A stretch of 64,000 nt of DNA from Roseateles_E cavernae (GTDB lineage Bacteria > Pseudomonadota > Gammaproteobacteria > Burkholderiales > Burkholderiaceae_C). The stretch spans positions 124,001 to 188,000 of the forward strand of contig NZ_JBDPLH010000001.1 in the NCBI RefSeq assembly GCF_040187885.1. Reading direction: 5' to 3'. Made by a program: the position numbers and the translations under genes. The notes beneath the pieces were generated by a model. The model saw nothing but the letters and a program-made list of their open reading frames with translations, ran no database searches and had not been told where the DNA came from. This document shows positions 53,882-61,570 of the stretch, one piece after another (position 1 is the first letter of the stretch; every line of letters starts with the position of its first letter).

Positions 53882-54821
53882 CGACAGGCCCCCATTGCTC
53901 GCGCTCGCGCGCCAGGCGGCGCGCGTAGTCGGCCGGCGCGGCCGACGCGGGCTCGAAGCCCAGCTTGGCCAGGCCTTCGGTGACGGCGCTCTCGCGCAGC
54001 GCCAGCTTGGCCAGGTCGTAGACCCGCTCGACGATGGCGGCCGGCGTGCGGGCCGGCAGGAACAGGCCATAGCTCTCCACCCCCTCGATGCCCTTGAAGC
54101 CCTGCTCCTCGAAGGTCGGCACCTCGGGCACGAAGCGCGAGCGGCGTGCATCGGTGATGCCCAGGATGCGCACCCGGCCGCTGGCCAGATGCGGCAGATA
54201 GTCGCCGACGATGAAGCAGCCGGCGGCGATCTGCCCGCCCATCAGGTCCTGCATGCCCGGCGCCGCACCGCGGTAGGGCACATGGGTCAGCTTGATGCCG
54301 GCCGCACGCTCGAACTGGTTGCCCAGGAAGTGCGGCATCGCGCCGGCCGCCGGCGAGGCGAAGGCGGCGCTCTGCGGATTGGCCTTGGCCCAGTCGACGA
54401 ACTGGCCCAGGGTCTTGACCGCCGCCGGCACCATGGGCCCGACGCCAAAGCCGCAGGTCGCATTGGCCACCGGCGAGACGGGGATCGCATCGGCCTCGGC
54501 ACGGTAGGCCAGCTTGCGGTAGACATGCGGGTAGATCGTGAACATCGACGAAGGGCTCAGGAGCAGGGTCTGGCCGTCGGGCGCCGCGTCCTTCAGCGCC
54601 ATCACCGCCAGGCGCCCGCCGGCGCCGACTTTCTGCTCCACCAGCACGGTCTCGGCCATGCGGCCGCGCCAGGCCTCGGCCAGGCGGCGCGCGCTGACAT
54701 CGACCGAGCCACCGGCCGGGAAGCCGACCAGGATGCGCGGCGGCGCCGCACCCTGGGCGCGTGCGCCCGCTCCGCTCAGCAGTGCGCCCAGGCCCAGCAT
54801 CCAATCACGGCGTTGCATCAT
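53850..54821 (-). CDS. Bug/TctC-type tripartite tricarboxylate transporter binding protein
   Basis: A 323-residue periplasmic binding protein with an N-terminal signal (about 1-23, RRDW then LGLGALLSGAGARAQG; a twin-arginine is present but the context is Sec-like). The Bug-family motif LVGFPAGGSVDVSARRLAEAW follows the signal and the GGQIAAGC segment lies mid-way. Such proteins bind carboxylates and are very numerous in Burkholderiales. It overlaps the MarR regulator upstream (ATGA at 54818-54821) and is convergent with the GDSL gene. No TctA or TctB lies nearby. Ligand unknown; an aromatic acid would fit the neighbouring monooxygenase. Confidence 0.9.
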   Translation of the reverse strand: MMQRRDWMLGLGALLSGAGARAQGAAPPRILVGFPAGGSVDVSARRLAEAWRGRMAETVLVEQKVGAGGRLAVMALKDAAPDGQTLLLSPSSMFTIYPHVYRKLAYRAEADAIPVSPVANATCGFGVGPMVPAAVKTLGQFVDWAKANPQSAAFASPAAGAMPHFLGNQFERAAGIKLTHVPYRGAAPGMQDLMGGQIAAGCFIVGDYLPHLASGRVRILGITDARRSRFVPEVPTFEEQGFKGIEGVESYGLFLPARTPAAIVERVYDLAKLALRESAVTEGLAKLGFEPASAAPADYARRLAREREQWGPVVKASGFSSDD

Positions 54822-55366
54822 CGCTGTCTCCTAGTGGTCGTCTTTGGGGATGAATTCGAGGGCAGGGGCTGGGCCGCCGCCGTGGCCACCCAGGCCAGGC
54901 GCTCCAGCGCGGCCTTCAGCACCGCGCCCTGCTCGCCCAGGCCGCGCTGCAGGGCGGCATCATGCTCGCGCACCGCCCGCTCCAGCCGGGCCATGCGGCG
55001 GCGGCCGGCGGCGCTCAGATGCAGGCCCCAGGAACGGGCGTCGGCCGGGTCGTCGCGCCGTTCGACCCAGCCCTGGTCGGTCAGCCAGTCGGTCAGGCGC
55101 AATGCACCGCTGCGGTGCAAACCCATGGCCTGGGCCAGCAGGCCCTGGCGCATGCCGGGGTTCTCGGCCACCAGCACCAGCGCGGCAAAGCGCTGCGGGC
55201 TGATGTCCTCGCCCTGGGTGGCGCGGTAGAAGTCCAGGTAGAGCGCGTTCTGTGCTCGCCGTAAGGCATAGCCCAGCAAGTCGTCGAGCACGCCGTAACG
55301 CAGGCCCGGCACCGGCATCAGCAGGCCTTCGGGCGGCTGGGCTTCAAAAGAGGGCAGCTTGCTCAT
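54818..55366 (-). CDS. MarR family transcriptional regulator
   Basis: A 182-residue winged-helix regulator. The DNA-binding core is GMRQGLLAQAMGLHRSGALRLTDWLTDQGWVERRDDPADARSWGLHLSAAG (about 86-135), with the wing DPADARSWG typical of MarR proteins that sense aromatic compounds. The C-terminal tail is long and basic. It is divergent from the FAD monooxygenase gene 81 bases away and overlaps the Bug binding protein gene, so it probably controls both. Confidence 0.9.
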   Translation of the reverse strand: MSKLPSFEAQPPEGLLMPVPGLRYGVLDDLLGYALRRAQNALYLDFYRATQGEDISPQRFAALVLVAENPGMRQGLLAQAMGLHRSGALRLTDWLTDQGWVERRDDPADARSWGLHLSAAGRRRMARLERAVREHDAALQRGLGEQGAVLKAALERLAWVATAAAQPLPSNSSPKTTTRRQR

Positions 55367-55387
55367 GGTTTCCCTAGCTTAGATATC

Positions 55388-55402
55388 GTTGCACTGCGCA
55401 AC
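55388..55402. promoter_or_regulatory. Imperfect palindrome between MarR and monooxygenase genes
   Basis: GTTGCACTGCGCAAC is symmetric at 12 of 15 positions and lies in the middle of the 81-base divergent region, the place expected for a MarR operator. The size and position fit; binding is not shown. Confidence 0.4.
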
Positions 55403-55447
55403 AATCTCGCTTACCCTGATCTGCATCAAGACCACAAGGAGAACACC

Positions 55448-56701
55448 ATGGCGCTGGACATCCTGATCGCCGGCGGCGGCATCGGCGGGCTGACGACCGC
55501 ACTGGCGCTGCAGGCACGCGGCCACCGGGTCAGGGTCTGCGAGGCTACGGCGGCGTTGAAGCCGCTGGGCGTGGGCATCAATCTGCTGCCGCATGCGGTG
55601 GCGGTGCTCGACGGTTTGGGCCTGCTGCCGGCGCTGCGCGAGATGGCCGTCGAGACCTCGGCCCTGGTATTCGCGAACCGCCATGGCCAGGAGATCTACC
55701 GCGATGCGCGCGGCCTGGCCGGCGGCTACAGCCATCCGCAGCTGAGCATCCATCGCGGCGAGCTGCAGCTCAAGCTCTGGGCCGAGGCCCAGGCGCGGCT
55801 GGGCGCCGAGCGGGTGCGCAGCGGCCAGCGCATCACCGGCGCGCGCACCGAGGGTGATCGTGTCGTGGCCCAGGTCCAGCTCGCCGACGGCGGCACGGCC
55901 GAGCTGCACGCCGACCTGCTGATCGCGGCCGACGGCATCCACTCGGCGCTGCGCCGCCAGTGCTATCCGGACGAAGGCGCGCCGCGCTGGAACGGCATGA
56001 TGATGTGGCGCGGCACCAGCCTCGCCCCACCCTTTCTCGACGGCCGCACCATGGTGCAGGCCGGCCACCGGCGCGCCAAGTTCGTCGTCTATCCGATCGC
56101 GCCGCCTCAGGCCGACGGCACGCAGCTGATCAACTGGATCTGCGACCGCCGGCTGCGCGAGGACGGCATCGGCGGCGGCCTGACGGCGCCCGGCCGCGAG
56201 GACTGGAGCAAGCCCGGCTCGCTGGACGACTTGCTGCCCACCTTTGGCGGCTGGCATTTCGACTGGCTCGATGTGCCGGCGATGATCAAGGGCGCCACCC
56301 AGCTGCTGGAGTACCCGATGGTGGACCGCGACCCGCTGCCGCGCTGGCGCCAGGGCCGCATCACCTTGCTGGGCGACGCCGCTCACCCGATGTATCCGAT
56401 AGGCTCGAACGGTGCGACCCAGGCCATCATGGATGCGCAGTGCATTGCCGAGGCGCTGAGCGGTACGGTCGAGGTCGAGGCAGCACTGGACGCCTACGAG
56501 GCGCAACGCCGGCCACTGTGCGCCGGCATTGTCGAGATGAATCGCCAGGAGGGGCTGGATGCCATCCTCGATCTGGTCGAGGATCGCGCACCGGATGGCT
56601 TTGCGCGGCTGGCCGATGTGATCGACCCGGCCGAGGTCGATGCCTTCGTCAAGCGCTACAAGGCCGCCGCCGGCCATCAGCAGCGGCCGATCGCCGGCTG
56701 A
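55448..56701 (+). CDS. FAD-dependent aromatic monooxygenase (PhzS/UbiH-like)
   Basis: A 417-residue group A flavoprotein hydroxylase. The FAD Rossmann motif is GGGIGGLTTALALQARGHRVRVCEA at about 8-32, the DG motif is ADGIHSALRR near 165, and the GD motif GDAAHPMYPIGSNGATQA lies near 310. The sequence resembles the flavin-dependent oxidoreductases around PhzS and 3-hydroxybenzoate hydroxylases. Its gene is divergent from the MarR/Bug pair, suggesting inducible uptake and hydroxylation of an aromatic acid. Substrate unproven. Confidence 0.88.
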   Translation: MALDILIAGGGIGGLTTALALQARGHRVRVCEATAALKPLGVGINLLPHAVAVLDGLGLLPALREMAVETSALVFANRHGQEIYRDARGLAGGYSHPQLSIHRGELQLKLWAEAQARLGAERVRSGQRITGARTEGDRVVAQVQLADGGTAELHADLLIAADGIHSALRRQCYPDEGAPRWNGMMMWRGTSLAPPFLDGRTMVQAGHRRAKFVVYPIAPPQADGTQLINWICDRRLREDGIGGGLTAPGREDWSKPGSLDDLLPTFGGWHFDWLDVPAMIKGATQLLEYPMVDRDPLPRWRQGRITLLGDAAHPMYPIGSNGATQAIMDAQCIAEALSGTVEVEAALDAYEAQRRPLCAGIVEMNRQEGLDAILDLVEDRAPDGFARLADVIDPAEVDAFVKRYKAAAGHQQRPIAG

Positions 56702-56711
56702 GGCGGGACCC

Positions 56712-57464
56712 TCAGGCCGGGTCCTCGAGGTTCTCGTGATGGGCGATGGCGCCACGCTTCCAGTAGGCGGCGGCGCGGATCGCGTGGCGGTCATGGCCCT
56801 TCTCATCGACCAGGATCTTGCGCAGCGCGGCCATCGTGCCGGCCTCACCGGCGCACCAGGCATAGCCCTCGCCGACCGGCAGCGCCAGCGCACGCAGCGC
56901 AGCGATCAGCTCGGCGTCGCCATCCAGCCATTGCAAGCGCACATCGGCCGCGCTGGCGAGCTCGCGGCGGTCGGCCGCATCGGGCACGCTCAGCAGCACC
57001 AGGGCCGGCACGCCGGCGGGCAACTCCTCCAGGCGGCGCGCGATCGCCGGCAGCGCGCTCGCGTCGCCGGCCAGCAGATGCCAGTCATAGTCCAGCGGGA
57101 TGACAAAGGAGCCGCGCGGGCCGGCGATCGTCAGCCGCTGGCCGGGCTGTGCCTGGGCGGCCCAGCCGGCCGCCGGGCCGTCACCATGCAGCGCAAACTC
57201 CAGCACCAGCTCGCCGGCGGCCGCGTCGTGGCGGCGCGGCGTGTAGTCGCGCCGCGCCGGCTCCGCGCCGGCCGGATCGAAGATCAGCTTGATATGGTCG
57301 TCGAACGAGGGGCTGTGGAAACCGGCCAGCTCGGGGCCGGCCAGCGTGATGCGCCGCATGTGCGGGCTCAGCGCCTCGACCTGCCGCACCTCCAGCTCGC
57401 GGCGAACGATCTCGTGGCGCAGGCGCTGCACGCGGCGCTCCGATGGGACTTGGGCTGCACTCAT
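56712..57464 (-). CDS. Siderophore-interacting ferric reductase (SIP family)
   Basis: A 250-residue NAD(P)H-dependent flavoprotein of the ViuB/YqjH type that reduces ferric iron in siderophores. The FAD motif is RRDYTPRRHD near residue 85 (Arg-x-Tyr-Thr), and the loop GPRGSFVIP comes later; the NAD(P) part contains WHLLAGDASALPAIARRLEELP and the C-terminal WCAGEAGTMAALRKIL. In E. coli the homologue yqjH pairs with the regulator yqjI; here the partner is a MarR gene, divergent across a symmetric promoter region. It is convergent with the FAD monooxygenase. Confidence 0.92.
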   Translation of the reverse strand: MSAAQVPSERRVQRLRHEIVRRELEVRQVEALSPHMRRITLAGPELAGFHSPSFDDHIKLIFDPAGAEPARRDYTPRRHDAAAGELVLEFALHGDGPAAGWAAQAQPGQRLTIAGPRGSFVIPLDYDWHLLAGDASALPAIARRLEELPAGVPALVLLSVPDAADRRELASAADVRLQWLDGDAELIAALRALALPVGEGYAWCAGEAGTMAALRKILVDEKGHDRHAIRAAAYWKRGAIAHHENLEDPA

Positions 57465-57480
57465 GGCGGGCTCCCTGGAT

Positions 57481-57532
57481 ATGGTTGACAATATCACCCA
57501 TCATGCGCAAATCATTGGACATTGTCAACCAT
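57481..57532. promoter_or_regulatory. Mirror-image promoters and 12-base inverted repeat between SIP and MarR genes
   Basis: ATGGTTGACAAT at 57481-57492 is repeated exactly in reverse complement as ATTGTCAACCAT at 57521-57532. Each arm holds a perfect TTGACA -35 box facing the other (plus strand 57485-57490, minus strand 57528-57523). On the minus strand, 17 bases past its TTGACA lies CATGAT, a usable -10 for the SIP gene. One bound regulator could therefore shut both promoters. Confidence 0.6.
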
Positions 57533-58000
57533 TCACCCCGCACGGCGGTGGCCCATGGACGGCCGGGCGACGCGCAAGACGATGTGCTGGAGCTGGTGCA
57601 TCGCGTGATGCATCAGTACCGCGCGCAGCAGTACCAGGTCTTGCGCGACGGACCGCATCAGATCACCCATATGGAAAGCAAGGTGCTGGGCTATTTCGGC
57701 CGCCACCCGGGCGCCACGCAGAGCGATCTGGCCGGCGACACCGGCCGCGACAAGGCTCAGCTGGCCCGGCTGGTCAAGGGCTTGCGCGAGCGCGGCCTGC
57801 TGGACGGCACGCCCGACCCGGCCGACCGCCGCAACACGCGCCTGACGCTGACCACCGAGGGCCAGGCCTTGCTGGGCACGCTGAAGCAGCAGGCCCGGCG
57901 CCTGGCCGGCAAGGCGGTTGTCGGCATGAGTCCGCAAGAGCAGGCACAGCTGCTGGCCCTGCTTCAAAAGCTCAGGAGCAATCTGGACGCGGCGGACTGA
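57503..58000 (+). CDS. MarR family transcriptional regulator (divergent from SIP)
   Basis: A 165-residue regulator. The winged helix spans about 55-125: MESKVLGYFGRHPGATQSDLAGDTGRDKAQLARLVKGLRERGLLDGTPDPADRRNTRLTLT, with a standard wing. The ATG at 57503 is given, but it lies inside the spacer of a likely promoter and the following codons for Ile-Val-Asn-His are an operator arm. A GTG at 57548 would be the start if that promoter is used. It is divergent from the siderophore-interacting protein gene and probably represses it. A role in iron or siderophore response is inferred. Confidence 0.88.
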   Translation: MRKSLDIVNHSPRTAVAHGRPGDAQDDVLELVHRVMHQYRAQQYQVLRDGPHQITHMESKVLGYFGRHPGATQSDLAGDTGRDKAQLARLVKGLRERGLLDGTPDPADRRNTRLTLTTEGQALLGTLKQQARRLAGKAVVGMSPQEQAQLLALLQKLRSNLDAAD

Positions 58001-58009
58001 CCCCGGAGT

Positions 58010-58516
58010 TCAGCTCGCGCTGCGCTTGGGCAGCACCCAGCCGGGGCGCGGGAAGTGGCAGGTATAGCCGTTCGGCCGCAGCTGCAGATAGTCCTGGTGC
58101 TCGGCCTCGGCGGCCCAGAACTGCGGCGCAGGCACCAGCTCGGTCACCGCCTTGCCGGGCCACAGGCCGGAGGCATCGACATCCTTGAGGGTGTCGATGG
58201 CCACCGCTTTCTGTGCGTCGCTGGTGTAGAAGATGGCCGAGCGGTAGCTGCTGCCGACATCATTGCCCTGGCGGTTCAGGGTGCTGGGATCGTGGATCTG
58301 GAAGAAGAACTCGAGCAGGCGGCGGAAGTCGGTGGCCTCGTTGTCGAACACGATCTCTATCGCCTCGGCATGGCCAGGGTGGTGGCGGTAGGTCGGGGAT
58401 TCATTGCTGCCGCCGGTGTAGCCGACCCGGGTCTGCAGCACGCCGGGCAGCTTGCGTATCAACTCCTGCATGCCCCAGAAACAGCCACCGGCCAGTACCG
58501 CAGTTTCCTTTGCCAT
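58010..58516 (-). CDS. msrA: Peptide methionine sulfoxide reductase MsrA
   Basis: A 168-residue enzyme that reduces the S-epimer of methionine sulfoxide in proteins. The catalytic cysteine is Cys12 in GGCFWGMQE, and Glu and Tyr residues of the pocket are in RVGYTGGSNESPTY and HAEAIEIVFD. A late cysteine in NGYTCHFPRP could be the resolving residue. Third in the frmA-fghA-msrA set, 17 bases after fghA. The ATG at 58516 was chosen because GGCFWG should lie close to the N-terminus. Confidence 0.95.
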   Translation of the reverse strand: MAKETAVLAGGCFWGMQELIRKLPGVLQTRVGYTGGSNESPTYRHHPGHAEAIEIVFDNEATDFRRLLEFFFQIHDPSTLNRQGNDVGSSYRSAIFYTSDAQKAVAIDTLKDVDASGLWPGKAVTELVPAPQFWAAEAEHQDYLQLRPNGYTCHFPRPGWVLPKRSAS

Positions 58517-58533
58517 CACGGCACTCCTTGTGT

Positions 58534-59376
58534 TCAAGACTTGGGCAGCAGCTGCGCCGCATGGTGGCGCAGATGATCGTCGACAAAGCTCGCGATGAAG
58601 TAATAGCCATGGTCGTAGCCGGCCTGGCGCCGCAGGGTCAGCGGCTGAGCGGCGGCAGCGCAGGCGCGCTCGAAGGCCTCGGGCTGCAGCTGCTCGGTCA
58701 GGAATTTGTCGGCCAGGCCCTGGTCGATCAGGATGCCTCCCGGGAAAGGCGCGCTGGGCCGTGCCTGCATCAGCGCGCTGGCATCGTGCGCGGCCCAGTC
58801 GCTGCGCTCATCGCCGAGGTAGCCGCTGAAGGCCTTCTCGCCCCAGGGGCACTGGGTCGGCGCAGCAATCGGGGCGAAGGCCGAGACCGAGGCGAACAGG
58901 TCCGGATGGCGCAGCGCCAGGGTCAGTGCGCCATGGCCGCCCATCGAGTGGCCGAAGATGCCGGTGCGCCCTGCCGTGTCAAGGCCGAGCTCGCGCTGCA
59001 CCAGCGGCACCAGCTCCCTGGTCAGATAGCTCTCCATGCGCCAGTGCCGGGCCCAGGGCTGCTGGGTCGCGTCCAGGTAGAAACCGGCACCGACGCCGAA
59101 GTCCCAGGCCGCACTCTCGCCGGCCACATGGGCGCCGCGCGGGCTGGTGTCCGGCATCAAGAGCGCCAGGCCCAGCTCGGCCGCAAGACGCTGGGCGCCG
59201 GCCTTCATCGTGAAGGTCTCCTCGCTGCAGGTCAGGCCGGCGAGGAAGACCAGCAGCGCCTTCGGCTCGGGCGGCAGATACAGCGCAAAGCGCATGGGCA
59301 GGCCGATCTCGGCCGACTCGTGCTTGTAGAAGCGCTGGGCCCCGCCAAACGAGGCGTGCTCGGACAGCAGCTCCAT
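58534..59376 (-). CDS. fghA: S-formylglutathione hydrolase
   Basis: A 280-residue esterase D-type alpha/beta hydrolase that splits S-formylglutathione into formate and glutathione, the second step of formaldehyde removal. The nucleophile Ser is in GHSMGGHGAL near residue 147, with FLAGLTCSEETF forming the oxyanion region near 45 and late Asp and His residues in the LIDQGLADKF and YDHGYYFIASF segments. Its ATG overlaps the frmA stop codon by one base. The enzyme is cytoplasmic. Confidence 0.96.
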   Translation of the reverse strand: MELLSEHASFGGAQRFYKHESAEIGLPMRFALYLPPEPKALLVFLAGLTCSEETFTMKAGAQRLAAELGLALLMPDTSPRGAHVAGESAAWDFGVGAGFYLDATQQPWARHWRMESYLTRELVPLVQRELGLDTAGRTGIFGHSMGGHGALTLALRHPDLFASVSAFAPIAAPTQCPWGEKAFSGYLGDERSDWAAHDASALMQARPSAPFPGGILIDQGLADKFLTEQLQPEAFERACAAAAQPLTLRRQAGYDHGYYFIASFVDDHLRHHAAQLLPKS

Positions 59377-60485
59377 CAGAATTCCACCACCGAGCGGATC
59401 GACTCGCCGCGCTTCATCAGATCAAAACCTTCGTTGATCTGCTCCAGCTTGAGCTTGTGCGTGATCAGCGAGTCGATATTGAGCTTGCCGTCCATATACC
59501 AGTCGACGATCTTGGGCACATCGGTGCGGCCACGCGCGCCGCCGAAGGCGCTGCCCTCCCATTTGCGGCCGGTCACCAGCTGGAACGGGCGCGTGCTGAT
59601 CTCGGCGCCGGCCTCGGCCACGCCGATGATGATGGAGCGGCCCCAGCCCTTGTGCGTGCACTCCAGCGCGTCGCGCATCACCTTGGTATTGCCGATGCAC
59701 TCGAAGCTGTAGTCGGCACCGCCATCGGTCAGCTGCACGATGTGGTCGACCAGATTGGGCACCTCCTTCGGGTTGACGAAGTGGGTCATGCCGAACTCGC
59801 GCGCCATCTTCTCGCGCGCCGGGTTCAGGTCCACGCCGATGATCTTGTCGGCCCCCACCATCTTGGCACCCTGGATCACGTTCAGGCCGATGCCGCCGAG
59901 GCCGAACACGACCACGTTCGCGCCCGCCTCCACCTTGGCGGTGAACAGCACCGCGCCGACGCCGGTGGTGACGCCGCAGCCGATGTAGCAGACCTTGTCG
60001 AAGGGCGCGTCCTCGCGGATCTTGGCCAGGGCAATACCTGGCACCACGATGTGATTCGAGAAGGTCGACGTGCCCATGTAATGGAAGATGGGTTTGCCGT
60101 CGATCGAGAAGCGGGCACTGCCGTCGGGCATCAGGCCCTTGCCCTGGGTGCTGCGGATCGCCTGGCAGAGATTGGTCTTGCGCGACAGGCAGAACTTGCA
60201 CTGCCGGCACTCGGGCGTGTAGAGCGGGATCACATGGTCGCCGGGTTTCAGCCAGGTCACGCCCTCGCCCACCTCCAGCACGATGCCGGCCCCCTCATGG
60301 CCCAGGATGGCCGGGAAGATGCCTTCCGGGTCGGCACCGGACAGCGTGTAGTAGTCGGTATGGCAGATGCCGGTGGCCTTGATCTCCACCAGCACCTCGC
60401 CGGCGCGCGGGCCGTCGAGCTGGACTTCTTCGATGCTCAGCGGGGCACCGGCCTTCCAGGCGACGGCGGCACGGGTCTTGATCAT
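59376..60485 (-). CDS. frmA: S-(hydroxymethyl)glutathione dehydrogenase (class III alcohol dehydrogenase)
   Basis: A 369-residue zinc enzyme that oxidises the formaldehyde-glutathione adduct with NAD. Catalytic zinc ligands are Cys in GICHTDYYTLSG, His in GHEGAG and a later Cys in CYIGCGVTTG; the structural zinc lies in CRQCKFCLSRKTNLC. The NAD motif is VFGLGGIGLNVIQGA near residue 195. The ATG at 60485 gives the family N-terminus (MIKTRAAVAWKAG). It follows the LysR gene by 31 bases on the same strand, so the regulator and the formaldehyde genes may share a transcript. Confidence 0.97.
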   Translation of the reverse strand: MIKTRAAVAWKAGAPLSIEEVQLDGPRAGEVLVEIKATGICHTDYYTLSGADPEGIFPAILGHEGAGIVLEVGEGVTWLKPGDHVIPLYTPECRQCKFCLSRKTNLCQAIRSTQGKGLMPDGSARFSIDGKPIFHYMGTSTFSNHIVVPGIALAKIREDAPFDKVCYIGCGVTTGVGAVLFTAKVEAGANVVVFGLGGIGLNVIQGAKMVGADKIIGVDLNPAREKMAREFGMTHFVNPKEVPNLVDHIVQLTDGGADYSFECIGNTKVMRDALECTHKGWGRSIIIGVAEAGAEISTRPFQLVTGRKWEGSAFGGARGRTDVPKIVDWYMDGKLNIDSLITHKLKLEQINEGFDLMKRGESIRSVVEF

Positions 60486-60516
60486 GGCGGGACATCCTTG
60501 CAAAAAAACAGTGCTC

Positions 60517-61440
60517 TCATCTTCGCATAGCGCCCGTGCCACCGAGGCGCTGCAAGGCGCCGACCAGACGCAGCGTCAGGTCTTGCCCGGCGCGCGGCGA
60601 GGGCATCAGCAGGGTGATGGTCTCGGCCAGCGGCACGACCGCGCCCCAGGGCGCGACCAGACGGCCCTCGGCCAGCGCGGCAGCCACCAGGCGCTGCCGC
60701 CCCATCAGCACACCCTGGCCGGCCAGCGCCGCCTGCAGCGCCATGCTGTAGAGCGAGAAGCGCGGGCCGTCCGTCATTGCGATGGCGCCGCGACCGGTGG
60801 CCTTGAGCCAGCGCGCCCAGTCCTGCGACCAGACGATGTCATGCAGCAAGGTCTGCTCGGCCAGCTCGGGCGCCCGGCCGCGCGGGCCCAGCAGGCTGGG
60901 GCTGCAGACCGGCAGCAAGGCATCCTCGGCCAGCACCAGGCGCTGGCAACCCTTGGGTGGCGGCTTGCGCGGCAGCGCCGGCGCATAGAAAAAGCCCAGG
61001 TCATAGGCCTCGCGCTGGAAATTCGGCGGCGCCTCCAGCGCGCTCAGCGAGAGCTGCAGCCCCGGCAGCTCGCGCTGCAGGGCCGGCAGCAGCGGCGTGA
61101 GCCAGAGCTGGGCCAGGGCCGGCAGGGCCGCGATATGCAGCCGCGCCGCGCCGGCCTCGCTGCGCAGGGTCTGCGCCGCCTGGCCCAGTTGGTCCATCGC
61201 GGCGGCCAGCGCCGGCAGGGCCGTGGCCGCCTGGGCACGCAGGCTCAGGCCCTGGCTGTGGCGCTCGAACAGCGGCGCGCCCAGCCACTGCTCCAGCGCC
61301 TTGACCTGGGCCGCGACGGCCGCCGGCGTCACGCACAACTCCTCGGCGGCGCGCGCAAAGCTCTGGTGCCGCGCCGCCGCCTCGAAGGCGCGCAGCGCGA
61401 GAAAAGGCGGCAGACGGGGGCTGGGTGGTTGGACGGCCAT
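60517..61440 (-). CDS. LysR family regulator, GcvA-like
   Basis: A 307-residue regulator. The helix-turn-helix begins LPPFLALRAFEAAARHQSFARAAEELCVTPAAVAAQVKALEQWLG (about 8-52), the form typical of GcvA, the glycine-cleavage activator, and of beta-lactamase regulators. The C-terminal part is the LysR co-inducer domain. It lies between an SHMT-like gene, divergent and 130 bases away, and frmA, downstream on the same strand, so either could be the target. A perfect inverted repeat stands ten bases before its ATG. The ATG at 61440 was chosen to keep the family N-terminus. Confidence 0.92.
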   Translation of the reverse strand: MAVQPPSPRLPPFLALRAFEAAARHQSFARAAEELCVTPAAVAAQVKALEQWLGAPLFERHSQGLSLRAQAATALPALAAAMDQLGQAAQTLRSEAGAARLHIAALPALAQLWLTPLLPALQRELPGLQLSLSALEAPPNFQREAYDLGFFYAPALPRKPPPKGCQRLVLAEDALLPVCSPSLLGPRGRAPELAEQTLLHDIVWSQDWARWLKATGRGAIAMTDGPRFSLYSMALQAALAGQGVLMGRQRLVAAALAEGRLVAPWGAVVPLAETITLLMPSPRAGQDLTLRLVGALQRLGGTGAMRR

Positions 61441-61449
61441 GGCTCGATT

Positions 61450-61472
61450 CAGGCCTAGATCTTCTAGGCCTG
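61450..61472. promoter_or_regulatory. Perfect inverted repeat before the LysR gene
   Basis: CAGGCCTAGA at 61450-61459 and TCTAGGCCTG at 61463-61472 are exact reverse complements with a three-base spacer. The centre contains T-N11-A, the LysR binding pattern. It lies nine bases from the regulator ATG and about 100 bases from the SHMT-like gene. Confidence 0.5.
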
Positions 61473-61570
61473 GACCCAAGAATAACTTGCTTGAAGCCGT
61501 CGCCACTTCGCCCCAGCATCGGCTCGTCGCCACCAGCCGCGCGATGTTCAGAGAGAAAGCGAAGCCTCAG

